Assembly: GCA_031429105.1 (NCBI GenBank)
Contig: JANOYV010000032.1
Span: forward strand, 22,007 to 86,006
From: JAKFWF01 sp031429105
GTDB lineage: Bacteria > Pseudomonadota > Alphaproteobacteria > Rhizobiales > Hyphomicrobiaceae
Direction: 5' to 3'
DNA: 64,000 nt
In this document: piece by piece, positions 43,347 to 50,181 of the stretch
How positions within the stretch are numbered: position 1 is the stretch's first letter
Layout: each line of letters starts with the position of its first letter
Translations under genes and position numbers: made by a program
Notes under the pieces: model-generated
Database searches by the model: none
The model's input: only the letters and a program-made list of their open reading frames with translations
Told to the model about the DNA's origin: nothing

Positions 43347-44302
43347 TCGATCACCTCATCGGCGCGGGCGAGGATGGAGTCTGGGATGGTGAGCCCCAGT
43401 GCCCGGGCTGTTTTCAGATTGATGACGAATACGAACTTCGTGGGCTGCACAACCGGCAGATCGGCGGGCTTGGCGCCTTTCAGGATTTTGTCGACGTATA
43501 GCGCTGCTATGTCGATCTGTTCGGGATAATGCCCAGCATAGGACATCAGGCCGCCGTCATTGGCAAACCCTCGCACTGGGGACGCTGTCGGTAGACGGTA
43601 CTTGAGCGCCTGAGCGATCACGTCGGGCCGCGGCAACGTCGGCTGAATGATGGCGGCGTCGATGCGGGCGGCCGCCATCGCGTCGAAAGCACCGGCGATT
43701 TCGCTGGGCGCTGCAACCTTGAAAACCCGCAGCTCAATCGGAGCGTTGCGATTTGCCAACTCGATCTGTTCGATGAACCGCACGTGGAATTGATCGGCGG
43801 TATTGGCGAGGATGCCGATTCGGGCGGCACTCGACAAAGCCTCACGCAGCAGGCCGAGGTTCTTGGCCGCCAATTCCGCGATGGCCGAGGAATTGCCTGT
43901 GATATTGCCGCCGGGCCGTGCCAGGCTCGCAACGAGCCCCGCGCCAACCGGATCGGCAGCGCCCGCCATGACGATCGGAATCGTAGCCGTCGCGGTCTTG
44001 GCAGCGACGACGGCTGGCATGGTCGAGGCGACGATCAGGTCGACCTTGCGGGCGACAAGACTTGCCGCAATCTCGATCAGCCGTGCTTCCGAACTCTCGG
44101 CCACGCGCACGTCGAGTTCGACGGTAGCGCCGTCGACATAGCCAAGCTTGCCCAAAGCGCTTCGCAAAAGTCCGAGGCTCGGTTCCGGGTTCGAATGGAA
44201 CAGCACGCCGATCACCGGTTTTCGTACTGACTGTGCTCGTGCACCGAGCGGCCATGCGACCACCGCGCCTGCCACACCTGCCATGAACTCGCGCCGCTTC
44301 AT
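43343..44302 (-). CDS. Periplasmic substrate-binding protein, ABC_sub_bind family (first of six, operon start)
   Basis: This 319-residue protein is the first gene of the nine-gene operon. The ATG at 44300-44302 follows GAGG. The signal MKRREFMAGVAGAVVAWPLG is twin-arginine-like and probably cleaved after ARAQ. It shows VDLIVASTMPAVVAAKTATA, SLARPGGNITGNS, GGLMSYAGHYPEQIDIAALY and the family C-terminus ending LARADEVIE. The family (PF04392) includes tryptophan-, tyrosine- and purine-type binders in other bacteria, but the ligand here cannot be read from the sequence. Its promoter must lie in the decayed region immediately upstream. Confidence 0.88.
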   Translation of the reverse strand: MKRREFMAGVAGAVVAWPLGARAQSVRKPVIGVLFHSNPEPSLGLLRSALGKLGYVDGATVELDVRVAESSEARLIEIAASLVARKVDLIVASTMPAVVAAKTATATIPIVMAGAADPVGAGLVASLARPGGNITGNSSAIAELAAKNLGLLREALSSAARIGILANTADQFHVRFIEQIELANRNAPIELRVFKVAAPSEIAGAFDAMAAARIDAAIIQPTLPRPDVIAQALKYRLPTASPVRGFANDGGLMSYAGHYPEQIDIAALYVDKILKGAKPADLPVVQPTKFVFVINLKTARALGLTIPDSILARADEVIE

Positions 44303-44403
44303 TAGAGGACCTCGCCGACCCGCCTCTGACTCTAGAGCAGAACTCAGACCGATGGAATGCTATCGAACGTTGTCTTGGTCCGGTTCTTCAAACCGCTGTA
44401 GAT

Positions 44404-44478
44404 CCGTTAGCGGGCGGCGCACCAACCCGCGACCGATACCGCCCGCTGGTCCGGTGATGACAGCGATCCTGCCGTGTC
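44404..44478 (-). pseudogene. Fragment of a short-chain dehydrogenase N-terminus
   Basis: The reverse strand encodes RIAVITGPAGGIGRGLVRRP, which is the Rossmann dinucleotide-binding start of an SDR enzyme. It is preceded by a stop, has no start codon and soon loses similarity. The rest of 44303-44403 holds only the leader of the substrate-binding protein operon. Confidence 0.45.
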
Positions 44479-44490
44479 GTCAACGTATAT

Positions 44491-44825
44491 TCACTCGCTC
44501 CTTGCCCGGGTCTGACGCTCTGCAATGACAGCCGCGGCATGCGACCTCAGTTTAAACTTCTGCAGCTTACCGGTTGCTGTGCGAACAAGAGGCTCGAAGA
44601 TGACGTGCCGTGGTGTTTTGAAGTCGGTGAGGCGCCTCGGCAGAACTTGACGATGGCATCCCGAGTGAGCCCGATCTCAACGCGGACGCGCGTCGCGTAG
44701 TAGGCTGCTAGCTGATCAATCGGCCTATCCATAGGCTCGAGCCGCGTGTGCATCGCGCCCATCACCATGCGGTTCGGCAACGTCACGTCGGCGACCGGGA
44801 GAGGGCTCAGAAGTCGCGGATACTC
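44491..44825 (-). pseudogene. Chimeric remnant: Old Yellow Enzyme N-terminus joined to an acyl-CoA ligase C-terminus
   Basis: Reading leftward, 44825 to about 44682 encodes YPRLLSPLPVADVTLPNRMV, MGAMHTRLE and LAAYYATRVR, the start of a 2,4-dienoyl-CoA reductase/Old Yellow Enzyme protein. It runs straight into EIGLTRDAIVKFCR and, after a small frameshift near 44640, LTDFKTPRHVIFEPL and RTATGKLQKFKLR, the C-terminal end of an AMP-forming acyl-CoA ligase with its catalytic Lys, stopping at 44491. Two unrelated genes have therefore been fused by a deletion whose junction is near 44682. Neither part can be functional. Confidence 0.65.
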
Positions 44826-45075
44826 ATTATCTGCGTTTCCCGGCTGTAGGCGTCGAGTGATCCCGCGTCTTGCAACTGACACCGAGTGGTCGACGATACT
44901 GGACAGAAACCGTCGAACGGATCGGTGTGTGCTACGAGCAGGCCGCCGTCAATTTCACATTTGACGATCGCATAGCTCTTATCCACTATATGAACCGACT
45001 TCAGAAAGATTTGGGCGAGGTCAAGCTCAAACGTGGCGATCTGCCGAAGCGATAAAACGAGATGAACGCGGGTAA
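44826..45075. other. Decayed intergenic DNA, 250 bases
   Basis: This lies between two pseudogene remnants. Short open frames exist on both strands, for example KSYAIVKCEIDGGLLVAHTD on the reverse strand, but none starts well, extends far or resembles a family I know. It is probably the remains of further genes of the lost cluster. Confidence 0.35.
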
Positions 45076-45559
45076 TCAGTTCTTCTGATTGCGGAAGCGG
45101 ACCATGTAGCTGTCCATGGTCAGGTCGACGACCTGGTTCCACAGGTACTGGTCATTTCTGAATGCCACGAAGTGGTCTAAGCTCCTTGAACTTGGCGTTC
45201 TTGGCGCCGATCTCGTCGTAGGTTTCATTCGCGGCTTTCCAGCAGGCCGCCATGATATCAGGCGGAAACGCCTTCAGAATTGCTCCGGCTCCGACCAGCC
45301 GCTTGAGGGCGGCAGGGTTCTGCGCGTCGTATTTCGCCGACATCCATTGATTTGTTTCGGCAGCCGCCGAGGCGAGGATGGCCTGATAGGCTCAACCGCC
45401 GTAAAGCGTGTCGAGCGACTTCGGCCAGCTGGCAGTCATGCGCCATCTGATTTCCGGTGACGATTGTGCAATCGCTGGTGCGGAAAGGGCAGCCGTTGCT
45501 ATGGCGGCGCCGCCCGCAGCGCCAGCTTTCAGAAGGTTTCTGCGATCTGTTGGTCTCAT
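45076..45559 (-). pseudogene. TRAP transporter DctP-type binding protein, internally deleted and frameshifted
   Basis: The start is intact: ATG 45557-45559, MRPTDRRNLLKAGAAGGAAI, a signal ending APAIAQ, then IRWRMTASWPKSLDTLYGG followed at once by a stop near 45390. The sequence resumes in another frame with AYQAILASAAAETNQWMSAK and continues with YDAQNPAALKRLVGAG up to KFKELRPL. A second frameshift near 45165 leads to VAFRNDQYLWNQVVDLTMDS and the natural stop at 45076. The full protein would be about 365 residues, so roughly 200 central residues are missing. It once bound a carboxylate-type ligand for a TRAP transporter. Confidence 0.75.
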
Positions 45560-45641
45560 TGGTGTTCTCCCTGAGCGGTTTTGGTTGTTCGAGCCATTGT
45601 CAGTGTGGTGCGTGACTACCGTGGCTCTACGGCAATTCGGT

Positions 45642-46424
45642 TCAATGGATGTGGCTGCCGCCGTTGACGTCGATGGTCGCGCCAGTGACGTAGGCGGCGA
45701 GTTCGGAGGCGAGGAATAGGCATGTCCCAGCGATGTCCGATGGTTTGCCGGCCCGCTTCAACGGAATGGTCGCGACGATATCCGCGAACTGCTGGGTGGT
45801 GACGTTGCCGTCCAACATGCCGGTCTCGATCATCGACGGGCAGATCACGTTGGCGCGGATGCCAAGCGGGCCAAATTCGCGGGCGATGGATCGCGTCAGA
45901 CTAATCACCCCGCCCTTGGACGCTGCATAGTGCGCGCCGCCAACGAGGCCGCCGCCACGCTGTGCGGCGACCGACGCGAGGTTGATGATTGCCCCGCGCT
46001 CTTGTTCCGCGAAGACGCGTAGAGCGCTCTTGCAAATATTGAAGGTGCCCTTGAGGTTCACATCCAGGATGCGGTCGTAGTCGGTCTCGGTAATCGACAG
46101 CATCGATTGGGCTTTGACGATGCCCGCGCAGTTCACGAGACAATCAATAGTGCCAAACTTTTCGACCACTTGCGCAATCGCACGGTCGCAATCTGCGGTC
46201 AGTTGAATATCGCATTGTACGCCCAGGATTGCCGGGTCAACGCCGGTTGCTCGCGAGATCGAAGATGCGACTGCTTCGGTCGTCGTGCCGTCCATGGCGA
46301 TGTCGAGAATTGCGATCTTTGCCCCGTTTCGCGCAAACAGTTCGGCCGTCGCATAGCCGATACTGCGGAGCGAGGCGGCGCCAGTGATCAAACAAACATT
46401 GTCTTTGAGGAGCATCGTGTTCAC
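45642..46424 (-). CDS. Short-chain dehydrogenase/reductase (FabG-like)
   Basis: This is an intact 260-residue NAD(P)-dependent SDR in the middle of decayed genes. It starts at GTG 46422-46424 (MNTMLLKDNVCLITG), with an ATG three codons in at 46415. The cofactor motif is ITGAASLRSIGYATAE, an atypical spacing resembling enoyl-reductase-like SDRs, followed by NCAGI, the catalytic Ser in LASVAAQ, and Tyr and Lys in HYAASKGG. The C-terminal GATIDVNGGSHIH is typical. The start overlaps the stop of a CaiB fragment, which suggests the gene belonged to a catabolic operon now mostly lost; whether it is still expressed is unclear. Confidence 0.85.
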   Translation of the reverse strand: MNTMLLKDNVCLITGAASLRSIGYATAELFARNGAKIAILDIAMDGTTTEAVASSISRATGVDPAILGVQCDIQLTADCDRAIAQVVEKFGTIDCLVNCAGIVKAQSMLSITETDYDRILDVNLKGTFNICKSALRVFAEQERGAIINLASVAAQRGGGLVGGAHYAASKGGVISLTRSIAREFGPLGIRANVICPSMIETGMLDGNVTTQQFADIVATIPLKRAGKPSDIAGTCLFLASELAAYVTGATIDVNGGSHIH

Positions 46425-46560
46425 ACATCCTTTGTGTCGTTGAGTGCAACGCCGGATGACGCCAAGGTGTCTATTTCGCTCGGGCCGTAGCCGAGTTCAC
46501 CGAGGATGGCGCGTGTATCCTGACCGCGCGACTGCGCTGGTGCGCCGGTCGCCGGGAAAG
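46421..46560 (-). pseudogene. CaiB/BaiF CoA-transferase, C-terminal fragment
   Basis: The last 45 or so codons of a family III CoA-transferase remain: QDTRAILGELGYGPSEIDTL followed by ASSGVAL, the usual end of CaiB proteins, and a stop that overlaps the SDR start by 4 nt. Upstream of about 46560 the similarity ends abruptly where an oppositely oriented fragment begins. Confidence 0.6.
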
Positions 46561-46564
46561 CACA

Positions 46565-46732
46565 GACGAGCTTCTCGAAATGGCCGAAGACCCCAACATG
46601 CAATTCACATCGACGCCACTGCGCTATGCGGAAATCGCGGCCTTCATGCATCGGCTTGGTCGCATCAAGGCAAATCCGGTCAGCTGGAAAGACTTGTTCT
46701 GGGAGAGCGTTCATCAACAGCCTGGAAGTTGA
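46565..46732 (+). pseudogene. NitT/TauT-type ABC substrate-binding protein, C-terminal fragment
   Basis: The forward strand encodes ELLEMAEDPNMQFTSTPLRY, then AEIAAFMHRLGRIKANPVSW and KDLFWESVHQQPGS before the stop at 46730-46732. The pattern KPxSWKDLFxPExHxLPGS is the classic C-terminus of TauA/SsuA-type periplasmic proteins. Everything upstream of residue 1 of this fragment is replaced by the CaiB fragment on the other strand. Confidence 0.55.
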
Positions 46733-46762
46733 ACGGGACGATTCGCGGCGTATGTTGCACAG

Positions 46763-48679
46763 TCAATCACTGCACACGATTTCAGGCACACCGCCATCGT
46801 TCAGCCTGACCTGGATTTTTTGTCCGCGCGCGTTGACGATCGCCCGGTTCTCTTTGTCGCCGGTTTCGCGGTGCCACGGTCCAGGTCCAACCGCCGCCAT
46901 CAATGTTCGCATAAGCCGAGCGGCAAGCCGTGGGTTATAGCGCCGATCGACGAGCCCGGTTCGAACGAAATAACCGCGGTCCGCATCGGTGAACGTGTCG
47001 AGCACGACAGTGACGGCGCGCGTCGATAACGCTGCCAAGGCGGCTGTCATGAACCGTGCCGCATTCGCATTGTCGTCGACGAAGGCCTCGGCAGGGCTGG
47101 AGCCTGACGATTTGATATAGAGGCAGATTCGGCGGCCAAGACTTTCGGCAGCAACCTCCGCTTGCGCTGTCATCTGCCACGGGCAGACTTCGCGCGCCAC
47201 GGCGACCATGACCTCGGCTACGACGCGATCTGGATCATGCGTTGCGAGGAAGGTTTTGACCTCATCGATCTCTGCCAAGTTGAAGCCGTGACTGATCAGG
47301 TGATTGTATCGATTGCCGCCGAATTTGGCGGCGTCCTTGCGATTCACTCGGGACAAGCACACGGCGATACCGGTCTCGTTCCGCAATGCCTTGATCATCG
47401 CACAGGCCTTGACGGCATCCTCCCAATTGATGACCATTTCGAGTTTGTGCACGAGGCGGCGATGGCGTGCCAACAGAGTGATCAGTGTCTGATCCGGAGC
47501 GCCATAGCAGTAGACCTGAAAGGTATGGCCGACGGCCGCGAGAAGCTCCATGCGCCGTCGAACGCGATCGTCGATCAGATCTTGGACAGGCACACGCATG
47601 GCCCGCAGGCCCATTTCCCATAACGCCATGACGGGATAGTCGTTGCGCGCTCGTTTACGCCGGAACTCGTCGACCGCGCCGGATGGGGCGATATCAAGTT
47701 CTTCTGCCCAGCTTCGCCGCATATCGACGGCCAGATTGTCGACTGCACTCGTCTTGGTGTGGACGCGCTCAATCGATTCGGTCGCCTTGGGCAACGCCGC
47801 ACCGGGCTCAAGGAGAGCCCCATAACTGCGTTGATAATGTACCACGTGGCCTGCCTCGAAGATGTCGAGCACGGCAAATCCCAACTTGGCAGCGTCGTTG
47901 CGACCGAATTGGTCGCCCGGCTCCACACGGTACATCTCGGAATAATCGTGACGTACGAAACATGTCGACGGCAGGACGTAGGTCTCTGTTTCGCCGAGAA
48001 CGTCGTACCAAAAATTATGCACGTGGGCGGCGAATAGACCCTCGGGCCTGAACGTCTTTACGAGGTCGATCAACCAGGAACGGCCGGGCTCCTCCAGGTT
48101 GTCGTATGAGCCTGGCTCATCGGGGTCGGAGACGAACAGTGGATAGTGGATGAACACGAAAGTGCGAACGTCCGGTGCCTCCGCGAACTCCTTTTCGAGC
48201 CAGGCGCGTTGCTGGGCTTCCTGGGAAAGGCCCGAATTGATCAAGGGTGCATTGAGGATGATGAACCGAACGTTCTTATGCCAGATGGAATAGAAGTGCT
48301 TGCCGAATGCGGCTTCGTAAATGCCGATTGCACGACTATCGATGGTGCCGGCGGGCATCCATGTGACGGGCTTATCGCCGATGTCGTGATTGCCCGGCAC
48401 GAGGTAAAGCGGCATGGAGAGCCCGGCTGCGATTTTCTTGAACTCGACGACCGAGCTATCAAAGGTCGGCAGCTCGGGCACCGGATTGACCATGTCGCCC
48501 AGATGGACCACGAAATCCGGCTTCTCGCGTTCAAGGCAGGCCAATGCATAACGCGCCCTCGGATTGGCTTCAGCGTTCGCCGGATAGGGAGAGGCCGAGA
48601 AATTCTCGCGCTCATTGCAATGCGTATCGGACACAAGACCAACCGTGAAGAGCTTGTCCCCTCTAGGGCATTTTTTCAT
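46763..48679 (-). CDS. Calcineurin-like metallophosphoesterase with large uncharacterised C-terminal domain
   Basis: This 638-residue protein is read from ATG 48677-48679 (MKKCPRGDKLFTVG). Residues about 10-280 form a metallophosphoesterase: VSDTHCNE, VHLGDMVN, PGNHDIGD, FIHYPLF and AAHVHNFWYD carry the two-metal ligands. The C-terminal 350 residues are unlike usual partners; the pattern of alternating strands and helices (VYCYGAPDQTLITLLARHRR, then EMVINWEDAVKACAMIKALR and CLSRVNRKDA) looks like a TIM-barrel-type fold. No signal peptide is seen. It may cleave a phosphodiester or phosphomonoester small molecule. It stands between gene remnants and the tRNA-Val region, with no operon partner. 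Confidence 0.8.
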   Translation of the reverse strand: MKKCPRGDKLFTVGLVSDTHCNERENFSASPYPANAEANPRARYALACLEREKPDFVVHLGDMVNPVPELPTFDSSVVEFKKIAAGLSMPLYLVPGNHDIGDKPVTWMPAGTIDSRAIGIYEAAFGKHFYSIWHKNVRFIILNAPLINSGLSQEAQQRAWLEKEFAEAPDVRTFVFIHYPLFVSDPDEPGSYDNLEEPGRSWLIDLVKTFRPEGLFAAHVHNFWYDVLGETETYVLPSTCFVRHDYSEMYRVEPGDQFGRNDAAKLGFAVLDIFEAGHVVHYQRSYGALLEPGAALPKATESIERVHTKTSAVDNLAVDMRRSWAEELDIAPSGAVDEFRRKRARNDYPVMALWEMGLRAMRVPVQDLIDDRVRRRMELLAAVGHTFQVYCYGAPDQTLITLLARHRRLVHKLEMVINWEDAVKACAMIKALRNETGIAVCLSRVNRKDAAKFGGNRYNHLISHGFNLAEIDEVKTFLATHDPDRVVAEVMVAVAREVCPWQMTAQAEVAAESLGRRICLYIKSSGSSPAEAFVDDNANAARFMTAALAALSTRAVTVVLDTFTDADRGYFVRTGLVDRRYNPRLAARLMRTLMAAVGPGPWHRETGDKENRAIVNARGQKIQVRLNDGGVPEIVCSD

Positions 48680-49376
48680 TTTTCGCAATTTCCTGAGCGA
48701 GTTGAGGTAGGTCGAGCCGCAGCCCGGCCGGCAAGCAATAAACAGCTCGGAATTACCGCGCCGACCTACCGCTATACTATCCCTGAGCCGACGAACTGCA
48801 ACCTGTAGACGGGCCGCTCACCCATTTCTCTTGTTGGCCCATGACGTCGCGTTTAGACTGGTAGTTATTGGACCTAGGCAGACATCAACTGGGGTACCCG
48901 GACGCGCCTTGGGTATTCCATGATCTGCGACCAGTACCACCGGCGTTGAACTCGGGCGCCCCTTTTGGGCTTTGTAACAATCCGCCAGCGGGAAATCCGA
49001 ACAAGACCCGGTTGTGATCCTGAGTGTCCCGGAGAGGGGCTTTTCGGACGACGCGTAATGAAGTTCAGTCACGATCGTGAATCCACATCTTTTGTGCCAA
49101 GGCCGACTTCCGCTACCCCTCCGCTACCCTCAGCGGTGACGTCGGCGATCAAGCACATGAACGGATTGGCGTTCTCGGCCCGGAGCATACTCTCGATCGG
49201 AGAAGGACCACTTCGTCTTGGGGGGAGACGCGGGCAGCAAGACTGGTCGCGGTAATATCGGCGACGATGGTAAATGGACAAAGATTTTCCATTCCAACCC
49301 GACTCCTTTCCCCGGGCGTGGCACGGCCCGTGCTTCGCCCGTGAGACCTTTCTGTCAAAACTTGAGGACGAAGATC
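48680..49376. other. Long non-coding stretch, 697 bases, without a supported gene
   Basis: Open frames at 48818-49072 and 49069-49281 (reverse) have GTG or weak starts and no recognisable motif. CCGCTACCC-type words occur at 49110-49136 and again at 49768-49790 beside the tRNA, which hints at a repeat associated with former integration. The region should contain the promoter of the metallophosphoesterase gene. Confidence 0.4.
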
Positions 49377-49580
49377 ATGAAGGTGAAACGGCGTGGCCGC
49401 AGCATCCGCACTCTGGCGACTGAGGCCATCAGGGCCAATCTGAACAACTGTGAGGCGGCCGAGTTCGTCCGCCGTCTGGAGCCGCGTGCCCGCACTACGT
49501 GGAAGACGATTGCCTCGTATCGGTCGTATTTGAAGTGCAGCGGCGAGGCGGTCCCGAAGTCGACCAGGAAAGTCGCCTAA
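49377..49580 (+). CDS. Small basic protein of unknown function
   Basis: This 67-residue frame begins MKVKRRGRSIRTLATEAIRA at ATG 49377 behind GAGGACGA, a good ribosome-binding site. It is rich in Arg and Lys and predicted helical (EAAEFVRRLEPRARTTWKTI); the pattern would suit a small nucleic-acid-binding protein. I recognise no family. It lies in a region of gene remnants near tRNA-Val, so a mobile-element origin is plausible. Confidence 0.5.
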   Translation: MKVKRRGRSIRTLATEAIRANLNNCEAAEFVRRLEPRARTTWKTIASYRSYLKCSGEAVPKSTRKVA

Positions 49581-49612
49581 CGGCAGTCAATGGCGCAGGG
49601 GTCCTAAAAAGG

Positions 49613-49840
49613 CTATTCCTGGGACGCCTGAACTTCGCGCCACGCTGACCTGATTGCAGGTATCGGGTCGAGACCGACGGCGCCGGCCATCATCAGGAAC
49701 TCGATCACGTCGAGCCGACGCTCGAGGCCCTCGACCTTCGCGACATAAGATTGGGGTTTCTCGTCCGCTACCCCGGCTGCTACCCCGAGGCCAAAACGGC
49801 TCGCTCCGCGAACTTCGCGAAAACGGCCTAAGCTCTTCAT
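49613..49840 (-). pseudogene. Remnant of an XRE-type helix-turn-helix regulator
   Basis: From an ATG at 49838-49840 the frame gives a nondescript start and then QSYVAKVEGLERRLDVIEFL, which matches the recognition-helix region of XRE regulators (usual form QSYVAKVERGERRLDVVE), followed by GLDPIPAIRSAW. The first helices of the domain are absent or out of frame, so it is probably a truncated copy. It abuts tRNA-Val, a usual landing site for integrating elements. Confidence 0.5.
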
Positions 49841-49857
49841 CCGACTCTGTGATCTGA

Positions 49858-49932
49858 TGGTGGGCGGTGCAGGGATTGAACCTGCGACCCCACCCGTGTG
49901 AAGGGTGTGCTCTACCGCTGAGCTAACCGCCC
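49858..49932 (-). tRNA. tRNA-Val, anticodon CAC, with encoded CCA
   Basis: The reverse strand folds as a complete cloverleaf of 75 nt including CCA: acceptor GGGCGGT/ACCGCCC, D stem GCTC/GAGC, anticodon stem CACCC/GGGTG with loop TTCACAC (anticodon CAC, valine), variable loop GGGTC, and T arm GCAGG/CCTGC with loop TTCAATC. Confidence 0.96.
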
Positions 49933-50181
49933 GAACCAAGCCGACTTATGGGTGCTGTCACGCGCTGCTGTCAAGGCGCACGACGCGCAGCGGTGGTTCA
50001 AGGCACTGGTGGCCCTTGCGCGAAACAGCAATGCGAAGGCGGGGGAGAGGTTCAAGGCTCGTGCGCCTTTTGTTTGCGCTTGCAATGCAGCACCGCTAAA
50101 GCAGCAGCAATACGTGCGTGTACAAGGTGTGGCGATGCCCGTTGTACCGCCGATTGAATATGTTCGAAGGGGTCGAAAGTG

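Noticed and set aside
44807..45142. 111-codon reverse frame in the pseudogene region
   Set aside because: It crosses the borders of recognisable fragments from different genes, so it is a chance frame in decayed DNA.
48818..49072. 84-codon reverse frame in the long gap upstream of the metallophosphoesterase gene
   Set aside because: GTG start without a ribosome-binding site and no recognisable motif; not enough to support a gene.
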